Origin: Siphonodentalium dalli
Taxonomy: Eukaryota > Mollusca > Scaphopoda > Gadilida > Siphonodentaliidae
Assembly: GCA_032622095.1 (NCBI GenBank)
Contig: CP136069.1
Span: 66,363,319 to 66,427,318 of the forward strand
DNA length: 64,000 bases
Direction of reading: 5' to 3'
Below the pieces are notes generated by a model. That model was not told where the DNA came from, ran no database searches, and saw nothing but the letters and a program-made list of their open reading frames with translations. The translations under genes were made by a program, and so were the position numbers. This document shows positions 58,311 to 64,000 of this stretch, piece after piece. Numbering within the stretch: the stretch's first letter is position 1; each line of letters begins with the position of its first letter.

Positions 58311-58833
58311 ATTCATATAATATGAATGTTTGTTTTGTAAATATTAAAATGTATGAATGTGTGTTGGACTGTAAATTCTCTGAAAATCGCTTCTGCAATT
58401 CACACAAATTTAGGATCCAAAACGTATTCATACATGTTTAATATTCCCAATACAAACATTCATTTCTTAAATGGAGGCAGATGTCGCATTCTGATGTGCC
58501 AAATAAACAGTCACCACTACACAAATAATATCAGTCAATATTTTAGAATTAACTGGAAATCATTTAATCGGAAGCGATTCATTCACACACATTTACGATC
58601 CAAAACGCATTCATATACGTTTAATTGTGACGTCACGCATAATAACAGTCTTGTAAGAACGCTCGAAATTTTAACGACTAAAAGTGAAACAAATCGACGT
58701 CAAGAAGCACAACACATACAATACATTTGGCAAATGGATTTAGAAGTACTATGAAGTGGAACAGTTTGAAGTTTCCTAAAAAATGGTTCGTTTCCTGAGG
58801 ACTTGTGAGTAACATCGCCTATTATCGTGTAAA

Positions 58834-59848
58834 ATGGGACCAAAAAAACGATCAGAGACAGATTCCCGAGAAGCTATTTCAATAACTTCTGGTGGAAATT
58901 GCGGGACTTGTGATGAGGAAATTCGAGGAACAGACAATAACTTACACTGTGGTGACTGCAAAGCTATATACCACGCAAAGTGCCAAAATATAAGTAATTC
59001 GGACTTTAAAGTGATATTGAAAAAGACCACATGTATGCATAAAATGGTATTGCACAACTTGCAGAGAAAGCGATAAGCGAAGCGATCTGGATGATAGACT
59101 CAAAGCAATAGAACAAAAGCTAGAACGCGGTCTCGGCAACAATCGAAATGACGAGAAAATGAACGAATTACAAGAAAAATTGGACAAAGTTCTTTCACTG
59201 ATGGAGAAACAACAATTAGACCGGCAACATATCTCAGATGAGATTACCGAGAAAGTTGAACATCGCATAGAGGATGTGCAAAAAACATTTCAACATCAAA
59301 TACAATGTCTCGAGGATAAAATGAAAGAAAAATGTGGTATAAACGTACAAGAATCAATCGAGCAACAAATGACGGAACTGAGAATTGAAATGGAAGAACT
59401 AAATAAACGCAAGAGAAATATAATCATTTCAAACATCCCAGAGAGTTCTCATTCCGACGAAAAAGTGATCTACGAACAAGACAGAGAAAAGATTATATGC
59501 ATACTGTCAACCGTTCACAGTGACTATAAATCTACGGAAGTGGCAGAAAACTTTGTAAGACTAGGAAAACAGAAGGAAAATCAACCAAGACCAGTGAAAT
59601 TAACAGTAAATTCAGAGGAAATGAGAGACACATTGATTTAAAAAGCTGTGGAGTTCAACCGAATTAGTGATGCGAATCCGAAAGATAAAAATTATTTCAA
59701 CCGTGATCTGACCAAAAAGGAAAGTGAAAAACAAACATCTCTTCGCGACGAACTTAAACAAAAGAGAAGTGAAAACCCCCGAGAGCGTTTCGTTATTCGG
59801 AAAGACAAAGTGGTTAAATTCTCAAAAAATGGAACATCATCGAAATGA
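58834..59848 (+). pseudogene. LINE ORF1 protein (PHD-like finger, coiled coil)
   Basis: From the ATG at 58834: a basic start, then CGTCDEE..HCGDC..YHAKC and, after a frameshift near 59040, WYCTTC, which completes a PHD-type zinc finger. Next is a long coiled coil (LQEKLDKVLSLMEKQQL through IEMEELNKRKRN) and an RRM/L1-like block (IIISNIPES, FVRLGK, RPVKLTV). A TAA at 59639-59641 interrupts it. The same frame then continues with FNRDLTKKESEKQTSLRDEL to a TGA at 59846-59848. ORF1 proteins coat the RNA and act as nucleic-acid chaperones. The finger-plus-coil design is known from CR1-like elements. Confidence 0.85.
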
Positions 59849-60740
59849 CTTTCATCTCTGGACAACGGTAAGAAGAATATACATAAATTGGCAAACTGGA
59901 ACACTAAACCAGTTTGTTTATACACAAATGCTGATAATTTGGTCAATAAAAGGGACGAACTGGATATTGTTATCGATGATGTTGAACCTAGTATTATATG
60001 TGTCACCGAAGTTTATCCAAAAAACTCAAAAACAACAATAAATCCAAGCGAGATGCAAATAAAAGGCTATGACATGTTTATCGGAAAAAATCCAAGAAGA
60101 GGCGTTATTATGCACATTCACGCTTCTTTATCGGCACAATCAAGTGAAGCATTAAATGTATCTGAATTCCAAGAAACTGTGTGGTGTGAGTGGCGAGTAG
60201 GACAGGATACTGTATTAGTTGGATGCATATACAGGAGCACTAGTTCGGAGAGAGAAAATGACAAAGAAATGGCGACACTGTTCAAGAAAATAAAGAAGAA
60301 AAACCCTAGAAATTTGCTAATTGTCGGAGACTTCAATGAGCCGGAAATTGATTGGAGCACTGGACATTCTCCAGGTGATAGCGGTCGAAAACTTCTGGAA
60401 TGTTTACGAAAGGGTTTCCAAGTACAACTAGTAACTAAGCCAACGCGACACAGGCAAGGGCAAAAATCTAATTTACTCGACCTTTGCATAACCAACAATG
60501 AAGATATCGTTAAGGAGATAATTCACCGCAACCCACTTGGACATAGCGACCACGATACGCTAGAATTAAAATTGGACCCATGTATATTCGAAGCCGAGAA
60601 ATCACCACAGACGAATCGTTACTTGTTTAACAAAGGGAACTACGATGCTATTCGACGGTCAATTCAATATGAACCATGGGATATTCTTACTACTATGGAT
60701 GTATGCACTGGCTGGGAAAAACTTTATAAAAACTAGGGGG
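59849..60740 (+). pseudogene. LINE ORF2 endonuclease domain
   Basis: Reads in the same frame as ORF1, directly after its TGA, with no ATG before the first catalytic motif: KLANWNTKPVCLYTNADNLV (Asn), ICVTEVYPKN (Glu), RGVIMHIH, VGCIYRSTSS (Tyr), LLIVGDFNEPEIDW (Asp, Asn) and LGHSDHDTLEL (His). All catalytic positions of the AP-like endonuclease are present. ORF2 probably starts by reinitiation at the ORF1 end (see findings). The frame ends at TAG near 60736 by a one- or two-base indel in a run of G; the continuation is at 60745. Confidence 0.85.
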
Positions 60741-60744
60741 ACTT

Positions 60745-62750
60745 ATGGAGGAACATATACCAAAATCCACCCGACAAAATATAAAGAAACAGAAAAACAA
60801 GTGGTCAACAAAAGATGTGCTTAGTGCAATCAGACAAAAAAGGCAAGATTACAAGAGATACAGGAATGCGAGGGGTGAACAGACTTACAACCAGTACAAA
60901 CTTTCTAGAGAGAATTCAAACAGGATGATAAAAGAAGCGAAGCTGAACTATGAGCGGAAACTGTCTCGTGAGTGTAAAAAAAATCCGAAATCGTTCTGGG
61001 GATATGTCAGCAGCAAAACAGGAACCAATCACGGAATAGCGGACCTTCAAAACAAAAAGAAAAACACGATGGCACGAAAAGACAAAGAAAAGGCGGATAT
61101 ATTAAATGATTTCTTCTCCAGCGTGTTCACTAAAGAGAATCTGACAAACATTCCAATTTTGGACGACAAAACAAACGGAAAACACATTGTAGATATACAA
61201 GTTACATCGGCAGCTGTAGAAAAGAAACTGAGAAACCTGAACCCATTCAAAAGTTATGGCCCGGACGGTATATCACCTCGGATCTTGAAAGAAACTGCAG
61301 CAGAGATCAGTAAACCGCTCTGCGTTTTATTCAATAAATCATTCGAAGAAGGAAAACTACCAGAGATTTGGAAAAAGGCAACAGTTTCCTGTATATATAA
61401 GAAAGGTTCAAAATCCGACCCAAGTAACTATCGACCCGTGAGTCTCACTTGTATATTATGTAAGATCATGGAATCGTTTGTCAGTGACGCTATCGCCGCA
61501 CACATGGAGCAGTATTCCTTATTCACTGAGTGTCAACACGGCTTCAGGAGTAAACGTTCATGTAAAACACAACTGTTGGAATATCTGTCACACGTTACAT
61601 CAGAACTCGACAGAGGCGAACCGGTAGATGTGATATACCTAGACTTCCAAAAGGCGTTTGATACTGTGCCACACGAGAGGTTGATTCACAAACTGAGAGC
61701 ATATGGAATACAAGGCAGTCTGATAACATGGATTCAAGACTTTCTAAGTAATAGAATACAGCGTGTTAAAGTAAACAGTGAGTGTTCAGAATGGATGAGT
61801 GTTACGAGCGGAGTTCCACAGGGTTTAATATTGGGTCCTATTCTATTCATAATATTCATCAATGACTTACCAGATAGTGTTAAAGGGATATGCCATATAT
61901 TTGCTGACGACACTAAAATGGTAGGCAACCCTAATACAAGTAACATCCAAAACAATATTGATGATGTGTGCCAATGGTCAACAAATTGGCAACTTAAATT
62001 CAATTCCTCAAAAATTCACGTGCTGCACTTTGGATTCAACAACCCTCGGCATCAATACAACATGACCGATTCGACAGAAAGACCACCAATTCTAGTGAGC
62101 GAGTATGAAAAAGATCTGGGAGTGACTATTGATACGCAACTAAAGTTTGATTGTCAAATTAACAGTGTGTGTAGTCGCGCATATAGAACTCTGGGCATAA
62201 TCAGGAGAACTTTCGTCAGTTTAGAACCAGATACATTTAGCTACTTGTACAGGTCTATGGTGAGACCAATACTGGAATATTGTAATACGGCTTGGAACCC
62301 TCATCACAAGAACAGAAGCATAACCATTGAACGGGTGCAGAGGCGAGCAACAAAAATGGTGCCGAAATTTCGAAAATTAAGTTATAGAGACAGAATGATA
62401 AACCTCGGTTTGATGTCTTTGAAATATCGCCGATTCAGAGGTGATATGATAGAGACATACAAATACCAGAATGAGTTATACAACGTGGACGAGAGTAAAC
62501 TGTTCAAGCGAGCAGAGTACACCCGAACAAGAGGTAACACTATGAAATTGGCATATTCGAGATCATCGAAGGATATCGGGATGTTCTTCTTCTGCAACCG
62601 AATTGTTTCCAGCTGGAATGCCTGCCTGATTATATTGTACAATCACAAACACTAGCAGAATTCAAAACTCTATTGGACAATCACTTCCGCCCAATACGGT
62701 ACGAATATGATACAGAAGGGATGGATTACCATGCAGTAAAATACTTTTGA
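60745..62750 (+). pseudogene. LINE ORF2 reverse transcriptase and C-terminal domain
   Basis: 637-codon frame to 62655. RT blocks are YGPDGISPRIL, SCIYKKGSKSDPSNYRPVSL, CQHGFRSKRSCKTQLLEYL, VDVIYLDFQKAFDTVPH (catalytic Asp), SGVPQGLILGPILF (usually SVLGP) and HIFADDTKM (catalytic DD), followed by the thumb, RRATKMVPKFRKLSYRDR and WN. The frame shifts near 62618, and the original end reads LPDYIVQSQTLAEFK to TGA at 62748-62750. The polymerase part is complete with all catalytic residues, and only flanking frameshifts disable the element. Confidence 0.92.
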
Positions 62751-62820
62751 TATAATCCAGAACTAAGAGTCATTCGACTCGTTCTGTGTATCTTGATGTT
62801 ATGTTATGTTATGTTAATAA

Positions 62821-63378
62821 TCACAAAACAAACATTCATGAATCCAAATTTTAAGGAATAATTAACAGTATTAGGAACTAAGATCGAGAAATAACGTCAA
62901 CTGCATATCCGATTATGATACATTGTGTCGCATGACATTTGATGTTATTTATCGATATTAGTTCAAACTAAAAAAAACTGTTATTCCTTATAATAACATC
63001 CTGTCAAAAACATGCAAGGCCACCAGCAGCCATCTTGGAGTTTGGTTTTTGCATCATTAGATCCATGCTACATGCTACACCCCTTTCCAAACTACATTTG
63101 AACCTTCTGAATGATCTCTAGATAGGACCGGAGCTATTAAATAAAAACATTTTAGAAGGAAAACATGGCTTTTCGTTCTTTGCATCACTTCCATACACGA
63201 CATACACATCACTAATCCAATCAGCAAGCTCGCATAAAGCTTTAGAAAAAAGCTAATGATCTGTAGGAAATCAATTTAAAATCATGGCTGCCATTGGCCA
63301 TCTGTGTCTCTTTGCATTGCTAAATCTATTTGCATGCCATTGTTGACATTAATTAATAAATTCAATATCTTTTAACAG
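62821..63378. other. no gene seen; copy of the CGCCAGC.GCCAT repeat
   Basis: Around 62995-63300 lie one or two blocks related to the repeats at 43380-44760 (GGCCACCAGCAGCCATCTTG, GGAGCTATTAAATAAAAACA, GGAAAACATGGCT). The stretch ends in an acceptor-like TCTTTTAACAG at 63378. Confidence 0.5.
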
Positions 63379-63995
63379 ATAAGATGCCACTCTCAGCTAC
63401 TGAAAAACAGCGTCGCTATAGGGAGAAACGTGATGCGGATCCAGAGAGGAGACAACAGTATCTGCAAAAGGAAAAAGAAAAGTACTCAGATGATAAACTT
63501 AATGGGAAGAAAAACCTTGTATCAAAACAGGATAGTCGAACTCAACGTAGAACGAAACGAGAATGGAAGAAGAGACAGATAAAATGTCGCGCCAGAAAGA
63601 GAGCAGCTACAGCTGCTGCATCATTTACGCCACCAGCCACTCCCCAGGACAATAACCCACAACGCAGGAGAGGGCGTAGAACCATAAAGAAAGACAGAGC
63701 AGCATGTTACCGCAGAATAAAGAAACTTGAAGATAATATAAAACGTAAGGACTCTGCTCTAGCTAGATATAAGATGCGCCTGTTGAGGTTGAAAACGCCT
63801 ACAAATGACAAACCTTCATGTGCTGACACTCCAAGATCTAGAAAACTATTGAAGAATCTATCGGCCCCAACACCAGTTAGGAAAACACTCACATTCCACT
63901 ACTCAGTTGTTGAGCAAATAAAGCAGAAATACAAGAGGACTAAAAGTAAAAAGGCTAAGATCACGGGTATAGATTTTGGAGAAATTGTCACGTGA
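63379..63995 (+). CDS. exon of a basic, coiled-coil protein of an expanded invertebrate family
   Basis: Follows an acceptor, TTTTAACAG, at 63378. ATG at 63384 opens 203 residues. The start, MPLSATEKQRRYREKRDADP, with RRQQYLQKEKEKY is a highly charged helix. It is followed by KREWKKRQIKCRARKR, a Thr/Pro linker (PPATPQDNNP), a second basic helix with a coiled coil (CYRRIKKLEDNIKRKDSALA), and TLTFHYSVVEQIKQKYKR. I recall unnamed multi-copy proteins with this MPxSxxEKQRRYRxKR start in corals, fish and molluscs, often near transposons. Function unknown. The frame closes at TGA 63993-63995, but a CACGG/GTATAG donor-like site at about 63966 suggests the protein continues beyond the window. Confidence 0.65.
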
Positions 63996-64000
63996 CTTCC

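Larger units (their letters stand above)
58834..62820 (+). mobile_element. near full-length CR1-like LINE
   Basis: Order: ORF1 (PHD-like finger, coiled coil, RNA-binding-like domain), ORF2 (endonuclease, RT, C-terminal domain), 3' tail. The tail has a GAGTCATTCGACTCGTTCTG hairpin followed by ATGTT repeats (62795-62817), as expected of CR1-like elements that end in a short microsatellite. Only a handful of lesions (two in ORF1, one between ORFs, two in ORF2) separate it from intact, so it is younger than the LINE at 45711. Its 5' end is not fixed because no target duplication was found; 5' UTR could extend back to about 58740. Confidence 0.92.

Noticed and set aside
1-64000. tRNA, rRNA or snRNA genes
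   Set aside because: I looked for A/B-box pairs, GGTTCGAATCC-like B boxes with acceptor stems and conserved rRNA blocks on both strands and saw none. A covariance-model scan would be needed to exclude them.

Overview
ORGANISM. The window is AT-rich nuclear DNA from an invertebrate animal. It has long repeat-filled intergenic stretches, spliced exons with GT/AG borders, an intronless rhodopsin-type GPCR, three families of non-LTR retrotransposon, cut-and-paste MITEs and a transposase-like plus YqaJ-nuclease gene. From memory of the families, this mix (YqaJ/Mutator-type genes, LINEs with a PHD-like finger in ORF1, and a repeat carrying ACGGACGG runs next to a GGGGAGTATAA end) suggests a mollusc, perhaps a bivalve. 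No search was run, so the assignment is an inference. LAYOUT. 1-3170: sparse, with two weak exon candidates, a 23-bp minisatellite and a complete hAT-like MITE (1373-1934). 3438-7993: a 4.6-kb satellite of a 35-bp monomer (about 130 copies) with higher-order duplication. 8130-13300: degenerate tandem repeats, a cluster of hairpins (10770-11330), a LINE 3' scrap and a 136-bp mariner-type MITE. 15026-20126: a broken gene with a Mutator-like transposase region followed by a YqaJ-type nuclease domain. It is split by a 1.8-kb LINE (15774-17575, 10-bp target duplication), carries an internal 434-bp tandem duplication and has several frameshifts. Exons at 20905-21046 and 21931-22181, ending in a Tudor-like fold, join in phase and may be its 3' end. 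24741-29310: a tandem array of about 430-bp units, invaded by another repeat. 29602-30666 (minus): an intact GPCR, with a decayed duplicate of its own 3' end just beyond it. 32960-44760: interspersed repeats, a retroelement ORF1 scrap, a four-copy 485-bp tandem repeat (38589-40503), a minisatellite and paired dispersed repeats. 45711-49167: a dead LINE (endonuclease, reverse transcriptase, zinc knuckle). 50064-55151: a 5.1-kb imperfect palindrome with arms over 2 kb, studded with GATGGCGGC motifs. 56653-57774: a complete hAT-like element with 8-bp target duplication. 58834-62820: a nearly full-length CR1-like LINE. 63384-63995: an exon of a basic, coiled-coil protein running up to the window edge. 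FUNCTION. The only convincingly intact cellular gene is the GPCR. Almost everything else is mobile DNA or repeat at different stages of decay, and nested insertions allow relative dating. The least ordinary items are the transposase/YqaJ/Tudor-like gene, the long GATGGCGGC palindrome, the structured 35-bp satellite and the nuclear-receptor half-site repeat at 44990-45300.
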